The notes beneath the pieces were generated by a model that did no database searches, was not told the DNA's origin, and was given only the letters and a program-made list of their open reading frames with translations. Below, piece by piece: positions 10,001 through 18,192 of a stretch of 41,806 nt of DNA (within the stretch, counting starts at the first letter, position 1; every line of letters starts with the position of its first letter). The stretch is from Verrucomicrobiia bacterium (GTDB lineage Bacteria > Verrucomicrobiota > Verrucomicrobiia > Verrucomicrobiales > DEV007). The stretch spans positions 1 through 41,806 of the forward strand of contig JAUIAH010000047.1 in the NCBI GenBank assembly GCA_030425385.1. Direction: 5' to 3'. The position numbers were made by a program, and so were the translations under genes.

Positions 10001-11243
10001 GTTAGACACCATTCTTGTCTTCAATGGTGAGGACGATGGTGACGGCGATGCCGGGGCACCGCCCGCTGCCGAAGGAGTTTCCAACGCTATCAATGATATC
10101 GGTCAGAAGTATCTGAACTTCCTCGATTTGGGTTCGGGATTCACGGTGGTTCCCCGTGTCGGACCTACTGTCGTCACGGGTCTGCGGCTTTATCCTGCCA
10201 ATGATGTCGAAGAGCGAGATCCTGCGAGTTATGAACTGTGGGGATCCCTGATCGGACCACGGGCTGACGACTTCGTGTTGATCTCCTCAGGTGATCTCGC
10301 CCTGCCTTCAGAGCGCAATGAAGGAGGCAATTTGGCCATCACGACAGACCTTCCGCATCAGGAAGTGAGCTTCGAGAACGAGGTCGCCTATGTAGCCTAC
10401 CGGCTTATCTTCCCCACGCTCAAGGATGCAGGCGCGACCAACAGCATGCAGATTGCTGAGGTGGAGATCTTAGGTGTGGAAAGTAGCGGGACAGGTGGTG
10501 ACCCGCGTGCGGAAGCGGTGGCCCAGGGTGGTCCCTACACGGAGCCGACCGTGGTCGACTTCGGTGAATTGACCGGAGATAGCACCTTTGAATTCTCTTT
10601 CAATGCCGTGAAAGGAGGCGCTTCCACGGCGATTGCCGGAAGTGAGCTCTGGGGGTTGAAACTGGATCAATGGAACGAGCAGGGCATCTTTGGCACCACC
10701 AACTTTGGTGTGGCTGACAATGTCTTCACTGCTGTGGATGGCCAAAGTGTTGCCTCAGTCTTCGATCAAGACGTTCATGTGGTCTTTGTTAGTGACACGA
10801 CAGCCAATGAGACGCGGCTCTATGTGAATGGCGCCTACGTGGGCCGCCACGATGGGGCGCTGGGACTCTCAGGGGAAGCCAATCTCATGGCAGCCCGGGT
10901 AGCGAGCCCCGTCGATGCCATGGGCGATGGCTCGATCATGTATGGCTGGGCCGCCTATGACACCGCCTTGAGTGAAGAGGCGATAGCCATCCTAGCAGAC
11001 ACGCCGTTCGACGAGCGCGAAGTGCCGGGAGACGCACCAAGCATCACCGGAGTCTCGCGCACTGCGGAAGGCTTGGCCCTGCAACTGCCAGATGGGGTCA
11101 CCTATGACGTCGAGTACTCGACCGACCTCCAAACTTGGGCGCCGATCGCAACTGATGTGACGGGCACTTACACAGACACGGATGCTGCGCGCGCGTCTGG
11201 CAATGTCGGCTATTACCGCGCCGCAGTGCAGAGTGCGCGTTAG
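7068..11243 (+). CDS. Giant secreted LamG/choice-of-anchor D protein
   Basis: A 1391-residue exported protein with a signal peptide (MKALRYSSWLGGVLLAACPVLA). Approximate domains: PA14-like beta region (60-270); a first LamG/concanavalin A-like region (380-610); a choice-of-anchor D (ASH-like) domain around 620-735 ('FNSGETQDLVIESVTP'); a second LamG (about 738-960, 'LVAHYQMDETEGD', 'ISMWVQPD'); a discoidin-like region (about 985-1140); a third LamG-like region (about 1150-1310); and a C-terminal beta domain with 'VEYSTDLQTW', frequent at the ends of verrucomicrobial secreted proteins. Such proteins usually bind glycans or stay on the surface, but no enzyme active site is evident. No good ribosome binding site precedes the ATG. 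A strong terminator follows, so it is probably monocistronic or the end of the 1666-7023 unit. Confidence 0.85.
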   Translation: MKALRYSSWLGGVLLAACPVLAVDLPEDIAGAPGSGRDPGFIVRTAQGYESDGQPLPPTFNRGVFQLNGTLRDELGVLIENEATPGPNPDGSFSVSVINFERDAIVEEPMEPIDGEEPLPTTNFQPNALFPGIPGENGHTTNFVAEVVTYLELAAGEYTFGGQVWVERTDVGGDDFFVVTAGTHPRDYLNLEVAEYIKVDAPAFSSVPNDFTYTVTVPQDGLYPFRLVFLQDVLGAALEWYSVDAATGDKILINDPDDARAIKAFQSSTSTNHNHPYIAEIRPQPGSKGIPASDKLEIVLEDDASLVDQGTLQIFHNELEITGEADIASANGRTTISYQPNPARVDLANAVRVVFQDTAGRDYERTWDFEISAGAGVTRVTGQWDFNGDLSATVGRDMEYLSEGLEARTMFSTTTALGIPDVNGEPAEVMVVPEAEGADTSIGYVMYHGIDPNGGGTRVNQYTLIADVMLFETGRSAAGIIQIDSPRPGADGVIPNSGDGDFFWQGNNMGQGGGGYVGDGSFTPFEWHRIVFAVDLAGDPRLVTKYVDGVKQDDWVQNSLDQPRRALLDEYAILFTDGDDGEQRGWYVNSVQIREGKMSDVEIELLGGPTAAGIPVSFFDDPNATISSRNVFGDLGGQRGKQERRLAVFNSGETQDLVIESVTPVGPEADFFQVVTFPETLASAEEGVIVVEFDPQGTTGLFEAALEVRSNDGGEALLTIDISARIDNGSGLVAHYQMDETEGDVMVDASGQRYHGTYGAAGTGSFALGQTGLATGQAVRFDDGGSPAAGGGGFGQLDAEASIPSLQNLTISMWVQPDAADAGASMLLAKGTAAGDPFALATNAVGDTNPLLWFVQEEPEIESDPVLVVGQPHHVVITQLDENGIELGSTRTRIYVDGELFTETEGGNGYEDLKPSVIQIGALNGGFGFTGIIDDVQIYSRELTAEEVSFLHANPGESVAEPDPPVVDPELAKDVTDPLDTILVFNGEDDGDGDAGAPPAAEGVSNAINDIGQKYLNFLDLGSGFTVVPRVGPTVVTGLRLYPANDVEERDPASYELWGSLIGPRADDFVLISSGDLALPSERNEGGNLAITTDLPHQEVSFENEVAYVAYRLIFPTLKDAGATNSMQIAEVEILGVESSGTGGDPRAEAVAQGGPYTEPTVVDFGELTGDSTFEFSFNAVKGGASTAIAGSELWGLKLDQWNEQGIFGTTNFGVADNVFTAVDGQSVASVFDQDVHVVFVSDTTANETRLYVNGAYVGRHDGALGLSGEANLMAARVASPVDAMGDGSIMYGWAAYDTALSEEAIAILADTPFDEREVPGDAPSITGVSRTAEGLALQLPDGVTYDVEYSTDLQTWAPIATDVTGTYTDTDAARASGNVGYYRAAVQSAR

Positions 11244-11273
11244 GAAGCGGCGCAAACCATAACACGTATTCAG

Positions 11274-11310
11274 AGCCTCCCGTATAGACGTGCGGGAGGC
11301 TTTCTTTATA
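11274..11310 (+). terminator. Rho-independent terminator after the LamG gene
   Basis: A 9-bp perfect stem AGCCTCCCG (11274-11282) / CGGGAGGCT (11293-11301) encloses a 10-base loop and is followed by a T-rich run (TTTCTTTATA). It lies 31 bp after the LamG stop codon, in the 121-bp gap before the convergent DUF2200 gene. Confidence 0.9.
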
Positions 11311-11364
11311 TTCAGAGCGCTCGATAACGAAGCTGAGCGAAGATGCTGATGCCAATTGGTAGGG

Positions 11365-11715
11365 CTACGCTCTCAGGATCTTCTCCATGGCCTTCCCCTT
11401 GGCAAGCTCATCGATCAACTTGTCAAGGTAACGAATGCGCTGCATGAGCGGGTCCTCGACGTTCTCGACGCGAACACCGCACACCACACCTTTGATAAGG
11501 GTGCTGTTAGGGTGAAAGGCGGGAGATTCATCAAAGAAAGTGCGAACATCACATTGGCAATCGCATTGTTCTTGTAGTCCCTTCGCGTCATACCCCGTGA
11601 GCCAGCAAATGATCTCATCAACTTCCGCCTGAGTCCGATCCTTGCGTTCGGCCTTCTTGACATAGTGCGGATAGAGTTCCGCAAAGACCATGGAGTAGAT
11701 GGGATGATCGGGCAT
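11365..11715 (-). CDS. DUF2200 domain protein
   Basis: A 116-residue cytosolic protein of the DUF2200 family, which has no established function. Characteristic segments are '[19 protein letters not shown]', '[13 protein letters not shown]', '[12 protein letters not shown]' and the C-terminal '[17 protein letters not shown]'. The reading frame is open further upstream, but family members begin just before the 'HxIYxMxFAxxYPHY' segment, so I place the start at the ATG at 11715 (MPDHPIYSM). The cysteine-rich CDCQC stretch in the middle is unusual compared with what I remember of the family. It converges on the LamG gene and is separated from it by a terminator. Confidence 0.85.
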   Translation of the reverse strand: MPDHPIYSMVFAELYPHYVKKAERKDRTQAEVDEIICWLTGYDAKGLQEQCDCQCDVRTFFDESPAFHPNSTLIKGVVCGVRVENVEDPLMQRIRYLDKLIDELAKGKAMEKILRA

Positions 11716-11797
11716 GGGGTGTCCATTCGATTTGATGAAGCGAGCCTTCGCCAAGGCTAAGGGAAGAAGCATACCGAAAGACGGCAGTGGAATCAAG

Positions 11798-11915
11798 CGG
11801 CCTGAAGGGCAGAGGGAGTGAAGCCCGGGGCTTCAGCCCTGGGTGTTGTTCGTCCCAAGTGAAAGCCGCCCTGAAGGGGCGGGAGAATCATGGTGGCAGA
11901 GTGAAGCCCTGGACG
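11798..11915. repeat. REP-like interspersed palindromic element
   Basis: The stretch contains a perfect palindrome, GAAGCCCGGGGCTTC (11820-11834), and a second stem, CGCCC-TGAA-GGGGCG (11868-11879). Partial copies of 'CCTGAAGGGC' and 'GTGAAGCCC' recur on both sides. The words 'GGGCTGAAGCCC' and 'CCCTTCAGGGCGG' on the reverse strand resemble extragenic repeats I recall from Verrucomicrobia and Planctomycetes. Only one copy is in the window, so genome-wide repetition is inferred. Confidence 0.65.
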
Positions 11916-11968
11916 ATCTCTATGGTGTCTGGGTTGAAATGGCGCACATGCTAAGAGGGCCAGCTTCC

Positions 11969-11995
11969 AATAGGGCCACAATGTCCCTATTGTGG
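11969..11995. promoter_or_regulatory. Two overlapping, mutually exclusive dyads upstream of clpB
   Basis: AATAGGG (11969-11975) pairs with CCCTATT (11985-11991), and CCACAAT (11976-11982) pairs with ATTGTGG (11989-11995). Both are perfect 7-bp inverted repeats, but their right arms overlap, so only one hairpin can form at a time. The function is unknown; an operator pair or an RNA switch would fit. Confidence 0.45.
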
Positions 11996-11999
11996 GTCA

Positions 12000-12026
12000 T
12001 GCTAATGATTTCATAACTCGTTAGCA
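12000..12026. promoter_or_regulatory. Inverted repeat TGCTAA-N15-TTAGCA upstream of clpB
   Basis: Perfect 6-bp arms lie at 12000-12005 and 12021-12026. The word TTAGCA occurs in CIRCE heat-shock operators, but CIRCE begins with TTAGCACTC and ends with GAGTGCTAA, the opposite arrangement. It is therefore not a CIRCE element. It may bind a different repressor or be chance. Confidence 0.3.
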
Positions 12027-12085
12027 AACAGTTATTTAAGTTGGAATAAGGGTCGTGGCACGCGGAATGCTTGATTGAACGGCAA

Positions 12086-12098
12086 TTGAATCATTCAA
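12086..12098. promoter_or_regulatory. Palindrome TTGAATCATTCAA just upstream of clpB
   Basis: A perfect 13-bp palindrome (6-bp arms around one base) ends 22 bp before the clpB start codon, in the region where a promoter or operator would be expected. No known regulator is assigned. Confidence 0.35.
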
Positions 12099-12106
12099 AC
12101 CTAAGA

Positions 12107-12113
12107 AAGGAAG
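12107..12113 (+). promoter_or_regulatory. clpB ribosome binding site
   Basis: AAGGAAG lies six bases before the ATG at 12120. It is one of the few strong Shine-Dalgarno sequences in this window and fixes the clpB start. Confidence 0.8.
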
Positions 12114-12119
12114 CATTTC

Positions 12120-14717
12120 ATGAATCCACAGAAAGTTACCGTAAAGATGCAGGAGGCTCTCCACGAAGGGCAGAGTCTGGCTGCTGAATGGGGCCATAGC
12201 GATATCCTGCCCGCGCACGTGTTCTCGGCGGCGTTGGATCAGGCGGATGGGGTCGTCCGTCCGCTACTGCAGGCTGTTGGCATCCCGCCTGAGCAGATGG
12301 CTGCCCGCGTGAAGGATCTTCTCCAACGTCAGGCCAGCGTGCAAGGAGGGACGGACCCTAGCATTGGCCGTGAGTTATCGGAGACCCTCCGGCAAGCTGA
12401 GAAAGCCATGAAGGCGCTCGGCGATGAGTTTCTCAGTGTGGAACACTTCGTCCTCGCCGTGGCAGATTCCAAATCAACGCTTGGCGACACCTTGCGCAGT
12501 CAGGGACTGACGAAGAAAGCGTTAGAAGATGCGCTGCGTTCCGTGCGCGGGAGTCAGAAAGTGACCGATCAGGATCCAGAGGGGAAATACCAGTCTTTGG
12601 AAAAGTACGGTCAGGACCTGACGGCGCGCGCCCGCGAAGGCAAGATCGATCCTGTCATTGGACGTGACGATGAGATTCGTCGCATCATGCAAGTGTTATC
12701 GCGGCGGACGAAGAACAACCCGGTCTTGATCGGAGAACCCGGTGTCGGGAAGACCGCCATCGTGGAAGGCTTGGCTCGACGCATTGTGAGTGGGGACGTG
12801 CCCGATTCACTCAAGAACAAGCGCGTGATTACCATGGACCTTGGAGCCATGATCGCGGGAGCGAAGTATCGTGGTGAATTCGAGGATCGGCTCAAAGCGT
12901 TCCTCAAAGAAGTCACCGATTCCAATGGTGAGATTGTGCTCTTTATTGATGAGCTCCACACCATTGTGGGAGCTGGCAAGACGGAAGGGGCGGTCGACGC
13001 GTCGAACCTCCTCAAGCCACAGCTTGCCCGTGGAGAACTGCGGACCATCGGCGCGACGACGCTGAATGAGTATCGCCAATACGTGGAGAAAGACGCGGCC
13101 CTGGAACGTCGTTTCCAGCCCGTCTACGTGGAAGAGCCCAGTGTGGAAGATACCATCGCCATCCTGCGAGGATTGAAGGAACGCTATGAAGTGCACCATG
13201 GCGTGCGCATTCAGGACAATGCCATCATTGCGGCAGCGCAAATGTCAGACCGCTACATCAGCGATCGCTTTCTCCCTGACAAAGCCGTTGATCTGGTGGA
13301 TGAGGCCTCTTCGCGTCTGAAGATCGAGCTCGACTCCATGCCGACGGAGATCGATCAGCTGGAGCGTCAGGTGATGCAGTTGGAGATGGAGAAACGCGCG
13401 CTTTCCAAGGAGAAAGATGACGCCAGCAAGCAGCGCTTGGCCAAGATCGAGGGTGAGATGGCGAATCTGAAAGAGCAGAGTCATCAGCTCAAGACGCAGT
13501 GGCAGAATGAGCGCAACGCGATCCTGGAAGGGAGCAAATTGCAGGAAGAGATCGAAGCCCTGAAGGTGGAATTGGAACAAGCACAGCGTCAGGGGAATCT
13601 GGCGCGCGCAAGCGAGATTCAGTATGGTCTCATTCCTAACAAGACGGCTGCTTTGGCAGAGCATCAGAGCCAGTTGGCAGCGGTGCAGCAGGGGCAACAG
13701 CTCTTGCAGGAAGAAGTGACTGAAGAGGACGTGGCCAAGGTGGTCGCCAGTTGGACAGGCATTCCCGTGGCGCGTCTGCAAGAAGGCGAACGCGAGAAAC
13801 TGGTGCGCATGGAGGAGCGGCTCCATGATCGTGTGGTGGGCCAGGAGAAAGCCATCACGGCTGTTTCCAACGCTGTCCGCCGTGCGCGAGCGGGTCTCCA
13901 GGATGAGAATCGACCCATCGGCTCCTTCATCTTTCTGGGCCCTACTGGCGTCGGCAAGACGGAGTTGAGCAAGGCCCTCGCGGAGTTTCTCTTCGATGAC
14001 GAAAGTGCCATGGTCCGTATCGACATGAGTGAGTACATGGAGAAACACGCCGTGGCACGCCTCATTGGAGCGCCTCCGGGTTATGTTGGATACGAGGAAG
14101 GTGGCCAGTTGACCGAAGCGGTGCGGCGTCGTCCCTACGCCGTGATTCTGCTAGATGAAGTGGAGAAGGCGCATCCAGAAGTCTTCAATGTGCTTTTGCA
14201 AGTGCTGGACGATGGTCGCATCACCGATGGCCAAGGTCGCACGGTCGACTTCACCAATAGCGTTGTCATCATGACATCGAACATTGGGAGCCAGTTCATC
14301 ACTGAGGAGAATGATCCCAAGGAGCGCGAGAAACGCGTCACGGAAGCGTTGCGGAGCCACTTCCGCCCTGAGTTCCTCAATCGGATCGATGAAACGGTGA
14401 TCTTTGATCGGCTTGATCGTGAGGTGCTCAACAAGATCGTGGAGATCCAGCTTGAGCAGGTGCGGAAACGGGCTGAGAAGATGGGCATTGCCTTGCAACT
14501 TGGTGAGGACGCCATCCAGCTTCTGGCCAATGAAGGCTTTGATAGTGTCTATGGTGCTCGCCCACTCAAGCGGGCCGTTCAGCGGCTCCTGTTGGATGAA
14601 CTCAGCATGCAACTGCTGGAAGGCAAGATCAGCGAAGGGGATACCGTCCACGTGGGCGTGCAGGGTGATCAGCTCACCTTCGCCACTGCTGAGACGGAGA
14701 ATGGAAAGGCAGCCTAA
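12120..14717 (+). CDS. clpB: ATP-dependent protein disaggregase ClpB
   Basis: ClpB is a hexameric AAA+ chaperone that, with DnaK, threads and resolubilises aggregated proteins in the cytosol. At 865 residues it has the usual length and all expected parts. These are an N-terminal Clp repeat domain (1-145), a first AAA module with Walker A GEPGVGKT (K211) and Walker B VLFIDELH, and a long middle coiled coil (about 400-540) rich in Glu, Lys and Gln. The second AAA module has GPTGVGKT (K613) and [12 protein letters not shown], followed by the C-terminal small domain ('[13 protein letters not shown]'). A strong ribosome binding site supports the start. lon follows 12 bp later, so the two proteostasis genes likely form an operon. 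The gap upstream holds dyads that may carry stress regulation. Confidence 0.98.
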   Translation: MNPQKVTVKMQEALHEGQSLAAEWGHSDILPAHVFSAALDQADGVVRPLLQAVGIPPEQMAARVKDLLQRQASVQGGTDPSIGRELSETLRQAEKAMKALGDEFLSVEHFVLAVADSKSTLGDTLRSQGLTKKALEDALRSVRGSQKVTDQDPEGKYQSLEKYGQDLTARAREGKIDPVIGRDDEIRRIMQVLSRRTKNNPVLIGEPGVGKTAIVEGLARRIVSGDVPDSLKNKRVITMDLGAMIAGAKYRGEFEDRLKAFLKEVTDSNGEIVLFIDELHTIVGAGKTEGAVDASNLLKPQLARGELRTIGATTLNEYRQYVEKDAALERRFQPVYVEEPSVEDTIAILRGLKERYEVHHGVRIQDNAIIAAAQMSDRYISDRFLPDKAVDLVDEASSRLKIELDSMPTEIDQLERQVMQLEMEKRALSKEKDDASKQRLAKIEGEMANLKEQSHQLKTQWQNERNAILEGSKLQEEIEALKVELEQAQRQGNLARASEIQYGLIPNKTAALAEHQSQLAAVQQGQQLLQEEVTEEDVAKVVASWTGIPVARLQEGEREKLVRMEERLHDRVVGQEKAITAVSNAVRRARAGLQDENRPIGSFIFLGPTGVGKTELSKALAEFLFDDESAMVRIDMSEYMEKHAVARLIGAPPGYVGYEEGGQLTEAVRRRPYAVILLDEVEKAHPEVFNVLLQVLDDGRITDGQGRTVDFTNSVVIMTSNIGSQFITEENDPKEREKRVTEALRSHFRPEFLNRIDETVIFDRLDREVLNKIVEIQLEQVRKRAEKMGIALQLGEDAIQLLANEGFDSVYGARPLKRAVQRLLLDELSMQLLEGKISEGDTVHVGVQGDQLTFATAETENGKAA

Positions 14718-14729
14718 CAGACAACCGAT

Positions 14730-17102
14730 ATGACGATGAGTAATCTTGTCCCCCTTAACCGTGGTTCGGGCCCGTCCAGTGACGGGCCCCTGCCGGAAGC
14801 GGCCCCCGTCATTCCATTGCGGAATGTCGTGGTTTTCCCTGGAACAATCACGCCCTTGCGTTTTAACAAGCCCGAGAATGTCGCAGCCATTGAAGCGGCT
14901 GTGAATGGGCACCATCATGTCGTCTTCGTATGGCAGGAAGATCCAGAACTGGAGACGATCACCCCGGAAGCGCTCCCTGAAGTGGGCACGCTCGTGCGCC
15001 TGGTGCGCGTGGCTCGTCAGGGGGACGACCTCACGGTGGTGGCCCAAGCCCAGGAGCGCGTGCATTTAGAAACATTCGATCAGACAGAGCCATTCCTCAA
15101 TGCGTCCTTCCGCGTGATGCTCAATCATCTGCCCAAGGATGATGGCGCCTATTGGGAGGCCGCCATGCGTAATCTGCGAGACTCTGCCTTCCAGCTCATC
15201 GCCCTCGATGACGATATTCCAGACGAGGCTGAACAGGTCTTGCGACAGATCGAAGATCCGGTTCTTCTAACAGATGTCCTTGCGGCCAATCTCAAGTTCG
15301 AGATGGCGGATCGTCAGCGCTTGTTAGAGCAGCCGAATGTCCAGGCGCGATTCGAGCGTGTGCAAACCTTCATTGAGGATCAATTGCACATTGCCAATCT
15401 GCAGAAGAAATTGAAGGACGATCTTCAGACGGAGTTCACGGATTCGCAGAAGAAGGCGTATCTCCGCGAGCAGATTCGTACCTATCAGAAGGAACTCGGT
15501 GAGGATGACGGGAGTGAAGAGCAGATCGATGATCTGCGGCAGCGTCTGGACGCGGCTCAACTACCCAAGGAGGCCCGTGCCCAAGCGGATCGCGAGTTGA
15601 AGCGCCTCGGAATGATTCCACCCGCCAGCCCAGAGCACTCTGTCATTGTGACCTATCTAGAGACTCTGGCAGAATTGCCATGGGCAAAGCTGAGTGACTC
15701 GAAAGTACACCTCAAGAAAGCGCGCAAGATCCTTGATCGGGACCACCATGGTCTTGAGAAAGTGAAGAAGCGCCTCATCGAGTACCTCGCCGTCCGAAAG
15801 CTCAAGCCCGATGGCCAGGGAGCCATTCTGTGCCTATCAGGACCTCCAGGCGTTGGTAAAACAAGCCTTGGGAAGTCCATTGCGGAAGCATTAGGCCGAG
15901 AATTCGTGCGTATCAGCTTGGGCGGACTGCGAGATGAATCCGAGATTCGAGGTCATCGACGCACCTACATCGGATCCATGCCTGGTCGACTCATTCAAGA
16001 ACTGCGACGGGCCGGAACGCGTAACCCAGTCGTCCTGCTGGATGAAGTCGACAAGCTCGGTTCCGATTTCCGCGGGGATCCTGCGAGTGCGCTCCTGGAA
16101 GTGTTAGATCCCAATCAGAATAGCACTTTTGTCGATCGCTACCTCGATGTGCCATTCGACCTCTCGCAAGTGGTCTTCATCACAACAGCAAACTACCTGG
16201 ACGCCATACCGGCTCCCTTGTTGGATCGCTTGGAGGTGATCCAACTGCCGGGTTATACGGCTACAGAGAAACATCACATCGCGAGAAAGTACCTGACGGT
16301 GAAACAACGTGAGGCTCACGGATTGAAGCCGGCTCAGATCCGGTGGACAGACACCGCCATTGATACGGTGATCGAGTTCTACACGCGGGAGGCTGGGGTT
16401 CGAAACCTGGAGCGCGAGATCGGTGCGGTCACCCGCGGCGTGGCAGCGTCGATCGCTGAAGGCGAGCGCAAGTCCGTCAAGGTGACGCCTAAAGTGGTGA
16501 AAGATCGGCTTGGAGCCAAACGGTATGTCCGTGATCAGAAGGTCGCGCGGAGTGAGCCCGGAATCGTCAATGGCCTCGCTTACACGGCTGTCGGCGGCGA
16601 TGTCCTCCACATTGAAGCCATCGCTTACCCGGGCTCGGGGCGGGTCAAACTCACGGGGCAGTTAGGCGACGTCATGAAAGAGTCCGTTGAAGCTGCCTAT
16701 AGCTTGGTGCGCAATCGCGCGAAAGCGTTAGGCATCTCGAAGAAGATCTTCCAAGAGCAAGACGTGCACGTGCACGTTCCCGCGGGAGCCATTCCTAAGG
16801 ACGGCCCATCAGCCGGACTCGCCATGTTCACGGCGTTAGCATCTTTGTTAAGCAATCGACCGGTGCGTCATGACGTGGCCATGACAGGGGAGGTCACCTT
16901 GCGAGGCTTGGCTCTACCGATCGGGGGATTGAAAGAGAAGACAATCGCCGCCCTGCGCGCCGGTGTGAAGACTGTTCTCATTCCACATGGGAATGCCAAG
17001 GACGTGCCGGAACTGCCGAATGAGGTGCGCGAGAAATTGGAGATCATTCCCGTCAAAACCATCGACGACGTTCTCAAACATGCGCTTGAGGACAATCGTT
17101 AG
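14730..17102 (+). CDS. lon: ATP-dependent Lon protease
   Basis: Lon degrades misfolded and regulatory proteins in the cytosol. The 790-residue sequence has the LON substrate-binding domain (from 'VIPLRNVVVFPGTITPLRF'), a coiled-coil region, an AAA+ module with Walker A GPPGVGKTS (K377) and 'VVLLDEVDKLG', and a C-terminal protease domain. The Ser-Lys dyad is visible: S694 in PKDGPSAG and K737 in GGLKEKT, 43 residues apart as in E. coli Lon. The gene begins 12 bp after clpB without a clear ribosome binding site. An alternative ATG two codons downstream gives almost the same protein. Its stop codon overlaps that of the convergent epimerase gene by 3 to 4 bases, with no terminator between. Confidence 0.98.
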   Translation: MTMSNLVPLNRGSGPSSDGPLPEAAPVIPLRNVVVFPGTITPLRFNKPENVAAIEAAVNGHHHVVFVWQEDPELETITPEALPEVGTLVRLVRVARQGDDLTVVAQAQERVHLETFDQTEPFLNASFRVMLNHLPKDDGAYWEAAMRNLRDSAFQLIALDDDIPDEAEQVLRQIEDPVLLTDVLAANLKFEMADRQRLLEQPNVQARFERVQTFIEDQLHIANLQKKLKDDLQTEFTDSQKKAYLREQIRTYQKELGEDDGSEEQIDDLRQRLDAAQLPKEARAQADRELKRLGMIPPASPEHSVIVTYLETLAELPWAKLSDSKVHLKKARKILDRDHHGLEKVKKRLIEYLAVRKLKPDGQGAILCLSGPPGVGKTSLGKSIAEALGREFVRISLGGLRDESEIRGHRRTYIGSMPGRLIQELRRAGTRNPVVLLDEVDKLGSDFRGDPASALLEVLDPNQNSTFVDRYLDVPFDLSQVVFITTANYLDAIPAPLLDRLEVIQLPGYTATEKHHIARKYLTVKQREAHGLKPAQIRWTDTAIDTVIEFYTREAGVRNLEREIGAVTRGVAASIAEGERKSVKVTPKVVKDRLGAKRYVRDQKVARSEPGIVNGLAYTAVGGDVLHIEAIAYPGSGRVKLTGQLGDVMKESVEAAYSLVRNRAKALGISKKIFQEQDVHVHVPAGAIPKDGPSAGLAMFTALASLLSNRPVRHDVAMTGEVTLRGLALPIGGLKEKTIAALRAGVKTVLIPHGNAKDVPELPNEVREKLEIIPVKTIDDVLKHALEDNR

Positions 17103-18100
17103 TCAAATTCGTACTCGACCCATCCACGGCGTTTCTCGCCAGGTGGGCATTCTTGCAGGTGCGCCACCTCTCCGGCCCCTTGGTCGGAGAGGTTGTGTGC
17201 GTCCGTGGAGCAAGTTTGGTTCTCAATGCTCATGAAAGGCTGATTGGGAGTCCACACGACAAGGTGCGTGAAGGCTTCCGAGGTATGGAAACGGACGTGA
17301 CGCCCCACGTCTCGAAAAGTGACAGTGGTGGGTTTGTCAGGCGTCATGCCGTAGAACACATCGTCCGCCTGATAACCGTGCAAGGACACCGGTTCGCGAG
17401 CGTCGAGCGGATGCCCATCGAGGCTCAAGAGCTTTCCGTTAGGCAATTGATGCTCCGCTGCCATGAGCGCTTTGGCGGGAACGTGTAAGAAGGCCTGTTC
17501 CCGAGTGCCTTGGTAGAGAAGGTAGGGGTGAAAGGCGACGCCGAAGGGCAGGGTCCGGCCGCTCGCGTCGTTGTCGATCTCATAGTCCCACCGCACGCGT
17601 CCTTCTCGGACCGTCACCGTGATGCGGAAGCTGTGTTCCCATGGGAAAAGGCGCCCCCACTCCTTGGTAGCGTCAAATCGGAGCGCCACCGTGACCGCAA
17701 CAGAGTCTGCGGTGACGATGCTAGAGTGATAGGTGAACGGGGCGCGATTCACGAGCCCATGGATGTGATTTCCCGGTCCTTCTCGAAACACATAACGCTT
17801 TCCGCGATAATGGAACGCGCCTCCGCGGATGCGGTTCGGAGTGGGATAGAGAATGGGATTGCCCGCACGGACACCGGGGAGATCTGAGAGCTTCGTGGGC
17901 TGATGGAAATATTCCACACCACCGCGGATGACCGAAACCACGTTGGCACCCGCAGCAGGAACGAGCGTGGCTTTGGTGTCACCCTGAGTGAGTTCGTAGA
18001 TATCCCAGCCGGTTTCGGAATCCCTTTCGACGGTCAGCATGCCGCCGTAAAGTGGTAAGGAGAGAAGGGCTAACAGAGCAAGAACCGTGGGCGCGCGCAT
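17099..18100 (-). CDS. Exported aldose 1-epimerase (galactose mutarotase family)
   Basis: This 333-residue protein belongs to the aldose 1-epimerase family, which interconverts alpha and beta anomers of sugars. Family segments include 'GNPILYPTPNRIRGGAFHY', 'NHIHGLVNRAPF', 'LPFGVAFHPYLLY' (with the catalytic-type His) and 'VVWTPNQPFMSIENQTCSTDA' (with the conserved Glu). I start it at the ATG at 18100 because the next residues form a signal peptide (MRAPTVLALLALLSLPLYGG), whereas the longer frame would bury it. Export is unusual for this mostly cytosolic family and suggests action on periplasmic oligosaccharide breakdown products. Neighbours give no specific sugar. It converges on lon with overlapping stop codons. 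Confidence 0.9.
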   Translation of the reverse strand: MRAPTVLALLALLSLPLYGGMLTVERDSETGWDIYELTQGDTKATLVPAAGANVVSVIRGGVEYFHQPTKLSDLPGVRAGNPILYPTPNRIRGGAFHYRGKRYVFREGPGNHIHGLVNRAPFTYHSSIVTADSVAVTVALRFDATKEWGRLFPWEHSFRITVTVREGRVRWDYEIDNDASGRTLPFGVAFHPYLLYQGTREQAFLHVPAKALMAAEHQLPNGKLLSLDGHPLDAREPVSLHGYQADDVFYGMTPDKPTTVTFRDVGRHVRFHTSEAFTHLVVWTPNQPFMSIENQTCSTDAHNLSDQGAGEVAHLQECPPGEKRRGWVEYEFD

Positions 18101-18192
18101 GCACCGGTCTAAGAAAAGTTCGGCTTCCTCGTCAATCTCGGCTAGAAACTTTAGGCTCGCTCCCCTCTGGATTTCTGCCAGCATCCAGGCCC

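Larger units (their letters stand above)
11716..12119. other. 404-bp intergenic region upstream of clpB
   Basis: No gene is supported here. The left half contains a REP-like palindromic element (11798-11915). The right half is AT-rich and contains three separate dyads (11969-11995, 12000-12026, 12086-12098) and the clpB ribosome binding site. A short reverse-strand reading frame over the REP element is a by-product of the repeat. Confidence 0.8.

Noticed and set aside
11793-11981. Short minus-strand frame over the REP-like element
   Set aside because: Its sequence is produced by the palindromic repeat; there is no ribosome binding site or protein-like composition.
12000-12026. CIRCE heat-shock operator upstream of clpB
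   Set aside because: The arms are in the opposite arrangement (TGCTAA first) and the CTC/GAG core and nine-base spacer are missing.
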